Assembly (NCBI GenBank): GCA_015680685.1
Contig: MNCI01004848.1
Location: forward strand, 58,407 to 122,406
Direction: 5' to 3'
Source of the DNA: Gnetum montanum
Lineage: Eukaryota > Streptophyta > Gnetopsida > Gnetales > Gnetaceae
Length of the DNA: 64,000 nucleotides
Below the pieces are notes generated by a model. The model saw nothing but the letters and a program-made list of their open reading frames with translations, searched no databases and was not told where the DNA came from. Below are positions 1 through 14,208 of this stretch, piece after piece; positions within the stretch are counted from its first letter, which is position 1; every line of letters starts with the position of its first letter. Both the position numbers and the translations under genes were made by a program.

Positions 1-80
1 TCAGGATGAAGAACAAAAATTTACAATAAGGCCCCCTGAGGAGCTGCAGATATAATTAATTTGGCTGCAATTTCGGATAT

Positions 81-3000
81 TTAAACATCTAATCTACCCA
101 GGTTTCTAGATATGTCATCAACATCAATAACATTACTGCTATCAAAAGGTGACTCTTGTGTCCTTGTCTGTTTCGGTCTTGAATCCATGCCATCGAAGCT
201 GGAATAGCTTCTATTTTCATCATCAGCATCTAAATTTATTGATACTGGTTTCTTTTCAACAGAAGAATCGTCATCAGATTTTAGAGATGCATGTTGGATG
301 TTCTCAAGTTGATTTGTTAAATCTCTTAAACGCCTTTCAAGATTTTGCCCTTTGTCTGGAAGCCTTGAAATCATATCCTACATAGTTTTACAGCAAAATC
401 TGGAACGCTTTAAAAACAGCTAGAAAATTTGCATTTTAACTGCAATATTCAACTCGTCCGAAACAAATAAGAAAAAGAGAAAAGTCGAACAACCAGCAGA
501 CCTTATTATCAAGCATACGTGTAAGCCGATTGATGTTAGCAATAGTCTCCTGTTCCCTGAATTCATTAGTTGGGTGAACAGCCACATGCTGAAATGAGGC
601 AAACTCCTTAGGCTTTAAAGCATTGCTGCTACTGTAACCAGAGGCATGGACTTTCAGTAGAAATTATGTAATAGATTGCCTTCTGAAGTGTTGGAAAGAG
701 GAAAATGACAAAATATTCTTGACTTACCCGTTTAACACAACATCTTTTGTGACTTCAGATGGAGCAAATACCGGAAAGGCTCTAACATATTTCCTGCATT
801 CAAACGAAAAAAATGGGTAACTAAAGAAACAAAACATTACGAAAAAGCAAATCATATCTAGTCGTATTTCCACTACCTCCCTTCCCAGTGGACATCATAA
901 TCATCAGGCGGTGGAGGTTGCACTGCTTCAGTCTTCGAGTATAGCAAGTTATGGTGGTTAACTCCTGCAATGCCCAGACCTTCTAAGAACTCAATATGTT
1001 GTTTCAGGCAATCATCACTGCAAATCAGAATCTGTATTAGGAAAACAGTTTATTTAATAAAATCGCAATTATATTTTTGGTATATCAAAACATAATAAAA
1101 TATGTATGGTGAACATTAAATAAGCACAAACAAATTGAAAAAAAAAATATCGGATGAAAACTAATGAAATTCTCAGGCAAGAAGCATAAAATTAGTCAGA
1201 TTTTGTATAGATGACCGTAAAATAGAAGCAAAGAAGAAATAAGCAGTTATAACTCATATTTGCTACATGTCCATATCAAAGAATACTGAATATGAAACTG
1301 AAACCGGAGATTTTATTATGCCTGTAGACTTAAAGAGGATCTATTTGGTGGACAGTACATTCATCTCATGGAAAACAAGTATAGACTCAAAGTGAAGAGC
1401 TGCCACTGAAATGCAACAAAAAATAGATCATACAAAGTTTTTGAGGATATATGACAACCAAAGCAAGTTGTAAACACTGAGCAATAAGAGTAATGTCCAA
1501 AAGAGGTATATAAGACAGCGTGAAATCAAAGCAAACCAAACTGATGTACCATTACAGCATTTTTCAACTGAAAAAAGATGCAAAGAGTTAAGAGAAATAA
1601 GTACATTTCATGCTGTTTGTCGTGTTCATCATGAAGCTGCTGTTGAGTCAGTGAAACATCAAAGCCACTATCTGGTACACTAAAAAGCTCATGAAGTTCC
1701 TGCAACAACACACCTCCTTTAACAATTCTGTGATAGTTGATACAGAGTTATTAACTTTCAGAATATAATTCAAACTAACCATATGCTGACTCAAAACCTC
1801 ACCTGTCTGGTAAAATATCGAGTTTGTTGCTTGCACTCTGTGGCAGTTCGAAATAAACCACCTTTAAATACCTGTGTTTTGTTGAAAGAAAAGCTTAATT
1901 ACAGACCAACCTCCAGGTTATAAAACACAAACATTGCTAGTGATATGGATGGAATAACCACCTGTTTTCTATAAATTTTTTCTTCAATTGTACCGCAAGT
2001 TATTAGTCTATACACAAGAACATTCCTTAGTTGACCAATGCGATAGGCACGATCAACACTTTGATTATCAGTGCTGCAAGATCACCAACATAAAAAGTAA
2101 CACAGCCTAATCAGCATAAATTAATACGAAAGAAAAAATATTTTTTGTAGCAAGGCAGTCTCTATTATAGGAATCCAGAGTCACAACTCTACTGTATTCC
2201 CCATTATCAAATGTCTCTTCAGTAATATTTACATTACCTCAGTAGACAATTTCATTATCAAAAGCAAGGAACAAGGTTATTTTTAGGTTGTGAGTTCAGC
2301 TAGCAAGAGCAGGAAGTAAGAAAAACAGAGCACGAAGACTACTAGAACAGTCTAGAAGCATCTAGCTAATACTCCATCCAATGCCAGTATTATAACTGAT
2401 TCCAGCCTGCAGAACTTTCATAAGGTCATTTACAAAGGGTTCTAACAAATGGTGATAAGGCTTGGCCTTCTAGCCTTGCCCTCATGAACTAATTCTAAAT
2501 AATACATTACTGTCATGAGGGATTCTATTTGTTGAAAAGAAGCATTATGATGTATCCTAGCAAAATATACTGCCGAAGAAAAGTAAAAAATCGAAACCTT
2601 GGATTCCAAGCAGGATCAACAATGATCACTCGATCAGCTCCTGTAAGTGTAATTCCTAACCCACCAACCTGTGAAGTCAACAGAAATATTGGAACCTCAT
2701 CACTTTGTTGAAATTCCTGCAACAAAATGTACCATGTTTAGTCATAACCATGGGTTATCAAAAAGGTAAAGTTGCTCATGACTATAGACACTATAAACCC
2801 GTTGCTTGTTTACATTTACAAACTTCTCTCTATCACACGCCTTGGTTGTGCCATCAATACGGTAGAAGTTGTATCCTTTCTGTTTAATTTCCTCCTGCCA
2901 AAACAATAGGGGTAAATTGGATTGTTTCATAAGAAAAACAATAGCTATAAAAACCTACATGATTAAAAAGATTGGTAATTCACTAGTTTGTCAACCAATA

Positions 3001-6000
3001 AGATAATAAGTCCACGCTGCAACTGGGGCACCATTACACCTAGGTTAAAAATCAGCTGGCTTTATAGTGTTCACTAGTTTCAATGTGAAGTTTTTCTTTA
3101 CAAATAAATGGACGTCTAAAATTCAGTTGTACGAAATCAGAAGGCAACCTCTTTATGTCAATTCAAGAGGTTACTTATCAATAATTCACATCATGTTCTT
3201 GTCATATGATTAACAAAATCTAGTATAATGGTAATTTACATGTTTCCTAGGTTGAATATTTCTGCAGAGAATTCACAAAACAAATACACGCTATATTCAG
3301 AAAAAAATCAGTGATCAGAATAATTGTGACCTGAGGAAATGATGTCCCTTGCATTTAAAACATTGACAGCAGTGTAAAGAAAGAAGAAAGTAGCTGTGCA
3401 TGCCGTACCTGAATAATATTGAGCATTTTTCTTGTCTGTGAAAAAACTAAGACACGATGGCTCTCTTCTATGAGATTTCTCTGTCCAAGAATTGTGAAAC
3501 TTTCAGCTCCAGAAAATTTAAATACAGATTAAACAATTTTTTCTCAAATTTGATTGGTGATTTTTTCTAGAATAAAAATAAGAAGGATTGCAAGTGCATG
3601 CTGTTTTACTGACCAATAATGCCATCACGAATACAACTTTACAAGAAATTGTATTTTGACTTTTGTCCCCAAGTTGAAAATCCTGAACACTAGCCAAAGA
3701 TGCTGCAACTTCTTCTACAGCATCAACTTCTGCCCTCATTTCATCAATTGAAGAAACATTAGTTCCACTGATCAATGATTCCATTCCTTCAGTTATATCC
3801 TCTGTTGCCCTTTCTGTCAAAAGCCCAGGATGATCACATATCTTTTTCAAAACCTGATTCATGTAATTTAATTCAGGTATTAGAGTCTTCACATTCATAA
3901 AAACATGTCATCAATAAATTAGTTATAAAATTGAAAAGTTAACGGGATACAAAATACAATGATAACTCAACTACCAGGATTGCAAGGTGCAGGGTTTAAC
4001 AACAACAAACAGTTATGGAAACAAAGCTATAGGAATCTGTAGCATCGATAAACACAATCAGAAAACCTACTGTCAGTGCAGCTAATGCAGAACCATCTAT
4101 ACTTGATCTTGCAGTTTTGCTTTGAAGAAATGCTTGATATAACTTCCTCTGCATGAAAAATTACTTAAAATTGAATGGAGCCAATGATGATTGTGTTAAC
4201 GCAAGATGATGGCAAAGAATTATATTGAAAAAAACCTGGTAATTTGTTAATTTCAGCCAGACAATAATATCATCTTTTTTTGCGAGTTTCCGACTTGATG
4301 AAGCTGCAGATTCTGGAAATATTTCACTCTTGAGGCGACGCAAGAAATAAGGCTGAATTCTTTCTCTCAGTTCCTGGAAATTAAAAATTACCACAGTTTC
4401 ATACAACGGCTTTCTAGCTGACTTGATAGGATTCATTACTGTACAGTGACAACAATGCATCTGACAAGGAACTTGTCCACAGTGCAAGAATAACCCAATA
4501 TAGCAATTGGCCATACATGTCAACATATCGGAAACTAAATGTGTCCCCCTATCCATATAAGTTGTAAGACCTGGGTTCAAGCCTGGGCACAGCCACTCAA
4601 ATGAGGTTAGGCTTACACTCATCCATTGCCCTTCTAGGACCCTGCCTTGGTGGGATGAGCATTGAACCTCTGAGTGGTGATCCTTTCTATAAGTTTATCT
4701 TGTTTCTTGAATACCCTAGGTTAACAATTTGTTGTGAATGTTAATATTTATGATATATGTTAATATTTATGATATTTGTAATCTATTGCTACGGGATATG
4801 CATGTAACTTTAGGCTGGAAATACAAATAATGCTAACGTACAAAGATGCAACATAATAGACCAAAAGAGAATGATTCAGCTAACCTTTCCAATGAGGTTT
4901 AAGATGTGGATTTTTACAAACAAATGCATGATATGCAAAAACTTAGAGAACAGACCTTTGATCATGATGGCTGTACTCCAAGTTTTTATTATCAATAAAA
5001 TTTTATTATCCTTTTAAACAAAGAGAACTTTTATGGAAAGCAAATATAATTTATTTTCCTTCTTCATAAAACCATCCATGGATTTTGTCTGCTAATCACT
5101 ATTTACATTATTTTTACTTTTCTTCTAATTGCATCTCAAGTGCAGATCTCTGATGCTCTTACAAGTGATGGTTTGAATTTCGTAGATTTTAACAGTGGTC
5201 CCAAGTCATAACACCCATGAGTCAGATGGCTATTGTTGTCTGTTTCTTTCTATTTGCATCAGCTGTTAAGCATCATTCTGTATTGCCCATTGTCAGCATT
5301 CTGATTGATAAAAGTCTAATTTTCACCACCTGGGAATTTCTGACACTTTTACTTCATTAGTTTCACAAACTAGATTAGTTTTAACACTTTTACTACATAA
5401 AATACGTTGCAGGATTGTCACTTGTGCTTCAAAGCATAGCCACCACAAGTTTACCAGATAGGATTTACAAAGTAAAATCTTTACATGTATACAGTTTGAC
5501 AACTTTCATAGACAGGATTAAACTAAATCCAATTACAAATTGTTAGCTATACTCTACTGACTCAGCATCATGCTGGTAAAATGTGTACCCTAGAAATACC
5601 CCATTTTTTATTTCATTTAGTGCAACAAAGAAGGGTTATAAACTATCAATACTTGCAAGCCTTCGGAAGTTTGTGTGAATCATATCTGAAAAATGGCATT
5701 CAATTATCCATTCAATATGTAAGAACTAACATATGGCTAAAATTATGACAACATAATAGAAAAAGGATAATACAGAATCAGTTGATTGCTACATTGTGAT
5801 TTGTCCTACCTCGGCTGCTTTTGCTCCAACCCATTTCTGTCTCTGAGTAGCTTTCTTGTCATTTGCTTGTAAAATAAGGTTCTCGTACCTCGCCTTGAAA
5901 CTGATAAGCAAAATAAAAATTACCATAAGAATTTCATTTTTGCTGTTCAAGAATTCTTTATTACCAAAAAACATAAGCATTCAACATACTCTCTGTGGTC

Positions 6001-9000
6001 CCCTAGAAGGCCAGGGCAGCAAAAGTCAAACAAAGCCCACATTTCCTACAGTTGCCAAAGAAAATTATTGTCGGTAAGAATTGGTAAACATTAATAAGGA
6101 AAAAAATATCTCAGGCCAAAGAAGAAAAACAACACAATAGATAAATCAAATGATACATAGCATATCAGTAACTAAGATTCAAGCTCCATAAAAAGTGCAT
6201 TCACTGTGTAACATGACAGCTGCCTTCAAGTACAGCAAAGCCATTTACCTTAAGATTGTTTTGAATTGGTGTGCCACTTAAAATAATTCGGTGTTCACTT
6301 GGAATCTCGCGTAAACTTTTTGCACGTTGTGTGCTTGGATTTTTAATGATGTGCCCCTATCAAGTAATTTGAAATTAGGGATTTGAGATTTAAAAAAAAA
6401 AAAGAAATATTAACTTGTAATCCAATACTTTAAAAAAGCCATCAGACTAAATAAATATGAAAACATGATTCATCGAAAAGCCATGTAGACTCAATTACCC
6501 CAACACTTTGTAGACTAACCTCATCTAATATGATATAATTCCATGTAGCACTAGCCTCATTGGTGTCATCGTAATCATATAATCTATGATTATCACCTCT
6601 TATTGCTTTCCAGTTATTTCGAACAACATCATATGTTGTCAAAAGAATACCACCAGCCTACAAGGGTACATAGGTGCGCAATTGTTATGTAATTTCTTAA
6701 ATGAGATATAACAGAAATTATATTTAAAAATACAAAAAGCTCGGAAATATGGTTCCACATAACAACTTTTTATCATCAATAGTACTTGAAAGAATTACTA
6801 AAAAAGAAAACACAAAAAAAATTCTCCCAAAATGACATTTGGTACTACCTGTGCTTTAGTAAGAAACACAACATGTTGTATATGCAAAAACAATAAATAC
6901 AAAATATCATGCAAATTAAAAACAGTAAAATTTACTTTTTTAACAGGTAAAAAGATGAAATGCAATAAATTACTTGGGATCTTGGAGATCATTAAAGGAT
7001 CATGATCATCCAAGATCAGAAAAAATAATAAAATTTGAAGTTATCGGCTTATGGTACTCACCTATTCCTAACCATCTTAAAAGCCTTGGTTATATATCTT
7101 GATATGTCACTTGGTCTTGAAGCTCAAAATAAATTATTCTCAGGACATTGATAAGTATCATAACAAGTTGCATTGGATTCGCCACCATTTTGAGTTTTAC
7201 GTAAACCTCCTCTTTAGGGTGATGAAGAAAGAAGGGAGAGGATTATTAAACAGTTAGTTATTAATAATTTTCACCAACTATTTACTAGATAAATAAAATG
7301 AATTTAATTTTCCTAATGGTTATATAGGTTTGCAAGTTCCTACCACCTTAGGATGGTGATGAAACTTTTCTGTTCAAATTCTTCATCGAAGTTATCAGTT
7401 CTCAAACACACATAATGTTGAATAAGTAACTTAATTGATAAAATATTTACATTTTGATTTCAGTGCCAACTATCAGGTATGTAGAATAGCATGTCTATGG
7501 TCACTTTAAACAGAAAAAATAATGAAAAGTGCAAATTAGAATTATCAATTAGATGGCAAAATAAATTAGAAACCTTACTTAGCATTTATTTGTGAATGTA
7601 TTTTAAAATACCATAAAAGTGGGCCATTGTAAAAGGCTAGCCTTCCAATATCTAAAATGGCCCACAACAGATTTGCATCATGATAAGTACCACTAACAGG
7701 CTAGCAAATACAAGGTTTAGATAACAATAAGACAGACAGGAAAGTAGAATTTGCCTTTACCACATCAAAGAATCATCCAGATACAATTTTTCATTATAAA
7801 ATTGTCTATTGTTATCATAATAATTGTATTCATAGGGCGACGGGAAACTTTCGCCTATTTCTCACAGACAGAATGTTCTTTTACACCATCATCAATAGCC
7901 TAGCCTTACAACAACTAGATGGGTTCGTTTTTTCAGGATTCTTTCACCATTTGTGTCTACAAGAGGCAATAGAAATTGTTATATCTGTGCTTACATGTTG
8001 TCATTGTACACCGATACTAGAAAAAACCTAGTCTACCCTTCATATTTTAAAACATCCAGCTTTTGTCAATGTACGTCAATATTCAGGAGTTAAAGCATAA
8101 AACTGATTTTGATGTATTCAAATTACGAATTAAATTCCCTCAAGATTTCCATGTGTGGTAATGATTTCAATTCATTTGTTTTAATCATTGATACCTGAAT
8201 CTAGAAAGTATAGAAGCCCTTAAATTCAGTTACTTTTTTGTCTTCTACTTCTTATACCCAGAAATCAACGCCAGCGGCAAGCAGCAGGCCATGATGAACC
8301 ACTGAATGGAAGTATACAGTGTTGAAGGAGGAACTGAGAAAATTAAAGGCCAAAAAGGAAGCACCTTTCTTAACTCTTGCAAGAAAGCATGGCTAATTTC
8401 TCCCGGTTGATAGGCATGTTTAGAGAAGTATTCTATCAATTTAGCTGTCAAGATAATCTTAAGTAAACCATGCACACTAATTTTGTATACGGTAATTTTA
8501 ATGAAGGAAAATTACAGCGACAGAAACCATACCAAAGTAAACAAATCATTATAATTAAAGATTCAACTGCAAAATAAGAACCTATAGCATAGGACAAAAT
8601 AAGGAAAACTACTAAAATAAGAACCTGAAGAACATAGTGAAGCGCATAATCCCGTGCACTTCCAGCATTACCAGTGAAACTGCATATCCACTTCAAAATT
8701 GTCTTAGACTCAAATTTTCATACACAAATTACTGATATCTTAGACTAAAAGAATTTGCGTTGGAACATCTAACAAATCGTTCCTTCAATGTATATTCAGT
8801 TACAAAGCATAAAAACAACTTACAAAGATAAGCAACACCCTATATGACAAATTATATTAGCTAAGGCAACAGGACAGGGTGCTACTTACTAGCTTAGTTA
8901 TATATTTAACATATATACCCATAATTTGGCCGAGAGAATCTTGGAAAAATAGAGTTGAAGTTTAGTTCATATATTGTATTAAAAATTATCCAAGTTGCCA

Positions 9001-12000
9001 TTTTAGCAAATTCTATATATTCTATAACAATTTTGGTCAGATTGCTAGGATAGCATGGTGAGAAGGATAACTAATTCCAACTTTGGTAGTAAATCTTGTG
9101 TTACAAAATATTTTGAATTTTCATGGATTGTTGTTTCCATACATACTACCATGCCCTTCCGAATTTTATTCCTTGTACATTGCACTAAGAAGACATACAC
9201 ATAGAAGCCACAGATTTCTTGGATCAAATATGTTGTTGTTATGGATGAAATATTATTTAGCATTACAAATAGGTTATCTTAGAAATGTTATGCATGAAAT
9301 CTTATTTAGTGTTACAATAAGCTCTCCCTCTAGCATTATGGATGGAATATTATTTAGTGTTACCAATAAGCTCTGCATGGAGTGTTATGAACAATATTAT
9401 TTAGTGTTACCAATCTATGACTGGTAGTTGCCCTCCTGGCCAAAATAAACTTCAGAATGAACCAAAAACTTACTCTCTTGTTTTCCCAGCTAAACCAACT
9501 ATAGATAACTCCTTCATCCAATTTGGTAGAACTGTTTTTGGTGCAACTATCAAAGCACGCTTAATTAGTCGAGAAGCAAAAAGTCCTGCAAGAAAAGCTG
9601 AAGCCTGAAACAAAGAACATTTAGCTATAAGATAATCTTCAACTGTCTCACCTTTCACTAGTTACCATACTTATTATAAAAAGCCAGAAAAATAACTAGT
9701 ACCAGTAATGCCATAAACATTGCAACTTTTTAACAAAATGTCATGAGTTCAACTCGTCAGTTAGGGATAAATCATCTGAGTAAGAGATATCGGTTCCGAA
9801 CCCTTCTACCAGACAAGGATGGTAAAATGAATGGTAGTTAAGAATTCCAATTAACCAATAAAGGTTAGGCCTTAACATTCATTAGTTAATTGAAATTCAT
9901 GGATGAAAAATAAGATTAAACTTTCCAAAGGTCTGTAAAAGAATTCTGCATTACAAGGAGCATTTGGAATATTAAAAGTTGAGATCAGCTTGCAACTCAA
10001 TCAGTGTGACTCTGTAATAAGAGCCAAAGCATATTTATTGGTAACAAAACACTGTGTTCCCAGTTTTAATATTTCTTGCAATGGTTAACTTCTTAAATTT
10101 TCTTGAATAAAAATATACAAAGCAGCTCTAAACATGTTTACCCCAAACTTTCTTTATGTGGAAGCATTTCGCTAATTCTTGTTTCTTGATATTAATGTTT
10201 TATTGCAACATAGTGCATTGAGGTCTTCAAAATTCTCAAATGATAATCACTTATCATGTCTCGTGAAAATTCGATCAATCTGCATTGGCTTGTGTGCCTA
10301 GGCAATGTAACTATAATCCCTAGTATCTCTTAATATATTTTTAACTAATTTCTTTTATCAAATCTATTCAAATTTAAAAATCCAATCCAGCATCTAATCA
10401 TGTTTTTTCCTATTGCTTTTGAGGATAGCCCTGTCCAGTGGTGTAGAAAACAAGCTGAAATTCCATCATTATGTCATTACCACAACCCTAAGTGCTAATT
10501 TTCAAAATTGAAAAATACAATGCTAGTTCAATCAGAATTTAAATGATGCAAACCCTTAGGGATCCCAACTAAGGAATCATCTCTGCGCTAAGGCAAAGAA
10601 CTAAATCACTTGCAAGTTAAAGTTAGGACCTGCAATTCTCTGACCCTGCTATTTAGAATACTGTTTTGAGTCAAATAAAAACATGGTTTTTGTTATCTGC
10701 ACTTGGTAGAATTCAAATTGCAAAGTTTGAAAATCATGTCAAAGATATAGATAGTTGTGTTTTAATATTTGTAGAAATTAAGCATAGTATAAATATTTAC
10801 TTAATCTCAAATGCAGTAACTGTCAGTGCACATGAAATTTCAATTTTTATCAATTACATATTACAATTTGTAAAACTTGATTTTCATTTCCTAAAAAACT
10901 TCTAAAAGCGCGCAGTTTTCTAATTCTTACAAAGCAGAAAATACACTTTCACAATTAACATATCAGAAGATAAGAATACCTGCATAGTTTTTCCCAGCCC
11001 CATGTCATCACCTAAAATTCCGCCTTTCGATTTACAATGAAGGTTCCACATCCATCTGATGCATTCAACTTGATGGGGATAGAGATACTTTGCAACCTTA
11101 CTTGGCAATTTATACAATTGGTTGACACAGCTAAGCATTAAGTCCCCTTTTGATTCATCGGAACATTCATCAGCAGCGGCTTTAACAGACAAACCATCAA
11201 CCTTTTTATGCAGAAGTTCACTTCTCAAATGTTTAGAAAGGCTCTTGGCTGATTCAATAGAATATGATGACACCCGAGTATCTTCTGAATAACATAAATC
11301 ATCTTCATCCGCAGATGGTGGGATTGTGGCTCCCAGGGACAATTTGGATAGATCTAAATTCTTGTCAGATTTGAGAGTTTTAAATCTGCTTGTATCGGAA
11401 AAGCTAGATTTTTTATTTCCTGGATGAGTCTCTAATAAACTAGAATTTGAAATCTGATTCTCAGTGTCATCTGCAGGTGTTGTCATATTAGATTGGTAAA
11501 AGGTCTGCACCTCATCATCACACTGATCTGATGACAGTGTTGACATGGCACTCCCGAATTCAGGGGCCTCTGGACTGTCAACTGTTTTATTTGCAAGAAT
11601 TTCCTCTGTGTAATCCTCTATGAAGCTTCTTGCTTCTATAAAACCATTCCTCTCATCACCAGATACATTTGAAGCATAACTTTCATCATCAGATTCACTT
11701 CGTGACTCATCTATGTATTCACTGCTTGGATCATCCTTAAGGAGATTGAAGGCATCCAATATCCGTGGCTTACGTTTACCAACGCACTCTTCACGAGTGA
11801 TCACTTCTTCCTTGGATTTACCGACCGTAGTGTCTTCAATGTTGAGAGAATTTAGCTTTGAATTTATCTCCTCCAGAGAGGGTACCTTTTTGGATCCATT
11901 CACAGAGGATAGGGTATCGCATCTTTCTTCGTCGTCATTTTGTTCACATTTAACACCATCTGAATCTCTGGATGCCCCCTCTTCCTTTACATGAATAGTT

Positions 12001-12964
12001 ACTGATTCATCTGTATATGTATTCTCGCCAATGGAAGAGTCTTCATCGTCATCACCGGATACTTTGCAAAGTCTGCGCCTTCCCTCTATTTTAACTTTAT
12101 CCCCCACCTTTGCTGTAAAGTTGACAACATATTTTGAGCAACTAGCTTTACTTACATTTAATATGCATCGAAGGATTGCAGGAAAAAAAAAACAAAAAAG
12201 CGAAAACAAAATACAAATAAAAAAAAAAGTATCCGAAGCAGAAGACACTGCAGGGAAAAAAAAGCAAAAGAGTAGCAAGGGCAACGAATATGTTACACTA
12301 AAAGTTTACAGCCCGCAAGTTTGAATAACCTAGACGGTCAATAACCTTAAAATGTAATTGCACATGATTTGAAAAGTTGTCATCGAAAGAAACAGTATAC
12401 AAACCAAATATTCATCCTACATTCGGAAAACGCTACACATCCATGGCAAGGCCAGAGAATCGCAATGCCTTGTATTCAAAGAGCAATTCCAGACCAATCA
12501 TTAGCCCTAAGTTTTGCCAGCATGTGCATATACAAACCTCGGAGAGCAAATAATCAATGCAGCAAGGGTTCCTGCATTCTATGAACCAAAGCAAACGCAT
12601 TCCAAAGGAAACAATGTCAACATCGCATCCCTTGCAACTCATCTGGAAAAGCACGGACATAATCCAAAACGAACGCAGCAAAGCTAAAAGAAAGATTTAT
12701 CATTCGTGTCTTCTTCTTTATCTAGAATTCGCCGAAAACTCCGTTTTAAGGAAAACGAGTAGCAAGTAACGAACCGTTGTTCCGCATGTGGCCGGACTCT
12801 GAGTCGGCGGGATTGATCGCGGGAGAAGCCGCCCGCTGCGACAGACGCTGCGCTCGCAGATTGGCCAGGGTCTGGAGAACATGCGAGTTCCGCTGGTTCA
12901 GACTTTGCGGTCTTTTTCGGAAGCTTGATTCGCCTTGCCATTCTCCGTCCTTGCTGCTGCTCAT
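81..12964 (-). CDS. CHR24: CHR24 / ERCC6-like SNF2 chromatin-remodelling ATPase, 21 exons, complete
   Basis: Nuclear SNF2/Rad54-like DNA translocase of the CHR24 (plant ERCC6L/PICH-like) group; it uses ATP to move on DNA and remodel chromatin. Exons, 5' to 3' on minus: 12964-12775, 12112-10980, 9604-9474, 8679-8625, 6657-6520, 6356-6249, 6045-5990, 5900-5810, 4373-4236, 4148-4071, 3853-3614, 3480-3409, 2894-2814, 2716-2598, 2073-1962, 1871-1803, 1699-1605, 1017-877, 793-728, 631-502, 377-81. All introns are GT-AG and phases agree; total 3540 nt, 1179 residues plus TAA. An acidic, low-complexity N-terminus (about 1-400) carries a conserved GRRRLCK patch. Motifs: Walker [10 protein letters not shown] (431-439), DEGH box (548-551), SGTPIQN (576-582), FLRRLKSE in exon 9, ICDHPGLL in exon 11, [10 protein letters not shown] in exon 12, TSQVGGLG in exon 14, [11 protein letters not shown] (881-891). 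The length is slightly above the Arabidopsis protein (about 1090). The start is the first ATG in a frame whose [17 protein letters not shown] segment resembles the family N-terminus. Largest introns are 8624-6658, 5809-4374 and 10979-9605. The CHR24 assignment is from remembered family motifs; the splice model is by eye. Confidence 0.93.
9240..9418. repeat. About 48-bp minisatellite, 4 copies, in CHR24 intron 3
   Basis: The core ttatttagtgttacca recurs at 9253, 9302, 9350 and 9397 (spacings 49, 48, 47) with related flanks such as aagctctgcatgg and gttatg. It lies entirely within the intron between exons 3 and 4. The outer copies are more diverged. Confidence 0.75.
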
Positions 12965-13235
12965 CTTTGCTGTAAATGCCTAAAAATTTTCTCGCTGAGG
13001 TTTGATGCCGCTGCTGCTTCTTCTTCTTTTAAAGCACGATTCAGCGCTGCGATTCAAAGAACAGAAGCTTTCCTTCTCGTTTTCGCCCGTCGCCCCTGCT
13101 CCGACCACGACGCAGAATCGCGCGCTCAGCAAGGTTTAAATGGGCTCCGGCCGGTGATTCCAGTGCTTAACATGTAGCGTTTTCCGTCCGCGCATGAACC
13201 TCGTCCACCGAAGGATAAAAATTTATAGCAGTTGC
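12965..13235 (-). promoter_or_regulatory. Putative CHR24 promoter and 5' leader
   Basis: The sequence just upstream of the CHR24 start is GC- and CpG-rich, unlike the AT-rich surroundings. A TATA-like CTATAAAT lies on the minus strand at 13229-13222, about 260 bases before the ATG. A second, weaker ATTTAAAC lies near 13140-13133. The transcription start is not determinable from sequence alone. The CpGs here have not decayed to TpG/CpA as in the nearby repeats, which fits an unmethylated active promoter (inference). Confidence 0.5.
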
Positions 13236-13456
13236 TTGACGGAATGAAAGACGGGTTTCAAACACCAAGAAACAAACAGAAAATGATGTCCTGATTCGAA
13301 CGTTGTATCATTTATTCGACGAACACGCAAGAACAGTTCAGGTAACTCTCCTCTCAATGCGCGTTTGAATTTCGGATAAACAAACCGTTGAGCCGTCTGC
13401 GTATGCCCGAATGAAAGGTGTTTTTGGGCAATTTTTGTTAGTTAATATACGTAATA

Positions 13457-13624
13457 CCGGGCATTGCAACTGAAATAAGTATATACTTGAAGATATATAG
13501 ATATATAGTCTAATTAGAACTTTATATAAGTCAAGATTGCTAAGGGTAATCGAGCCCATGACTTAGAGCTTTCAAATCAAGTGTCTTACCACTAAGCTAA
13601 CACCTCATTATTTAATATCATTAT
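13457..13624 (-). mobile_element. tRNA-derived SINE, family 1, with TSD
   Basis: On the minus strand it starts near AATGAGGTGTTAGCTTAGTG. The Pol III A-box-like part is TTAGCTTAGTGGT and the B-box-like part is GGGCTCGATTACC. The body continues with a stretch shared with the copies at 61841 and 63141 (TATATAAAGTTCTAATTAGA). It is flanked by ttaatatacgtaata (13442-13456) and ttaatatatgtaata (13625-13639), a 15-bp direct repeat with one mismatch. That is the signature of LINE-mediated retroposition. Confidence 0.8.
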
Positions 13625-13639
13625 TTAATATATGTAATA

Positions 13640-14196
13640 TGTTAGGTTAAGTGCATGTAATATACTATAATTTTTATATATATTCTTTCATTTTTTCAAT
13701 ATAAAAATCTATAAATTGCAATCATAAATTGAATTGAACCACCTAAATCCTTTCTGTGTTATTTTTATTACTACTAGCAAAGATTAATTACTTTGGTAAA
13801 GTTGTATTTTTAGAAATTATATTGCATTGTTTCTAAACTATTTAAACTGTTTTGTAAATATGTGTTTTTTGGAAGACGGGTTAAATAATTCATGGTTTGC
13901 AGGGTAAAAATGGGCATGCATATTTTAAGATAAATGGCTAAGAGGCACTAGTACCCATCAAATTCACACCCTACTTTGAGCGTTGTGCATGGTAACTTTG
14001 TTGGAACCTCAATCATCACCAAACCAAGATTCTTTGTTTATTTCAAAATCAATCATGCACTTTTATACTAACATGGCTTATTATAGTAAATTGCTATATA
14101 TTTGCATCTTAATAGTTCAACAAGTTTGTTATTCTGTCTAGACCAAGTTGAAATCAACATGGAGTTGTGGTTAAGCATGTTGTTGGTTGCATCATC
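13640..14196. other. AT-rich intergenic, nothing recognised
   Basis: No coding frame, terminal repeat or RNA-like structure is recognised here between the two SINE insertions. Confidence 0.6.
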
Positions 14197-14208
14197 AAAA
14201 TGTTATGA

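Noticed and set aside
4540-4680. B-box-like TGGGTTCAAGCC in CHR24 intron 8, possible SINE
   Set aside because: No A box at the right distance and no flanking direct repeat found; a similar weak case is at 9740-9850.
9417-9608. Plus-strand frame over CHR24 exon 3
   Set aside because: Antisense shadow of the exon; no independent support.
12684-12941. Open frame starting [10 protein letters not shown] on the minus strand over CHR24 exon 1
   Set aside because: Another frame of exon 1; the frame starting at 12964 matches the family N-terminus and splices in phase to exon 2.
13338-13640. Possible functional tRNA gene on the minus strand
   Set aside because: A and B boxes are present but the sequence does not fold as a tRNA and continues into a SINE body with target-site duplications.
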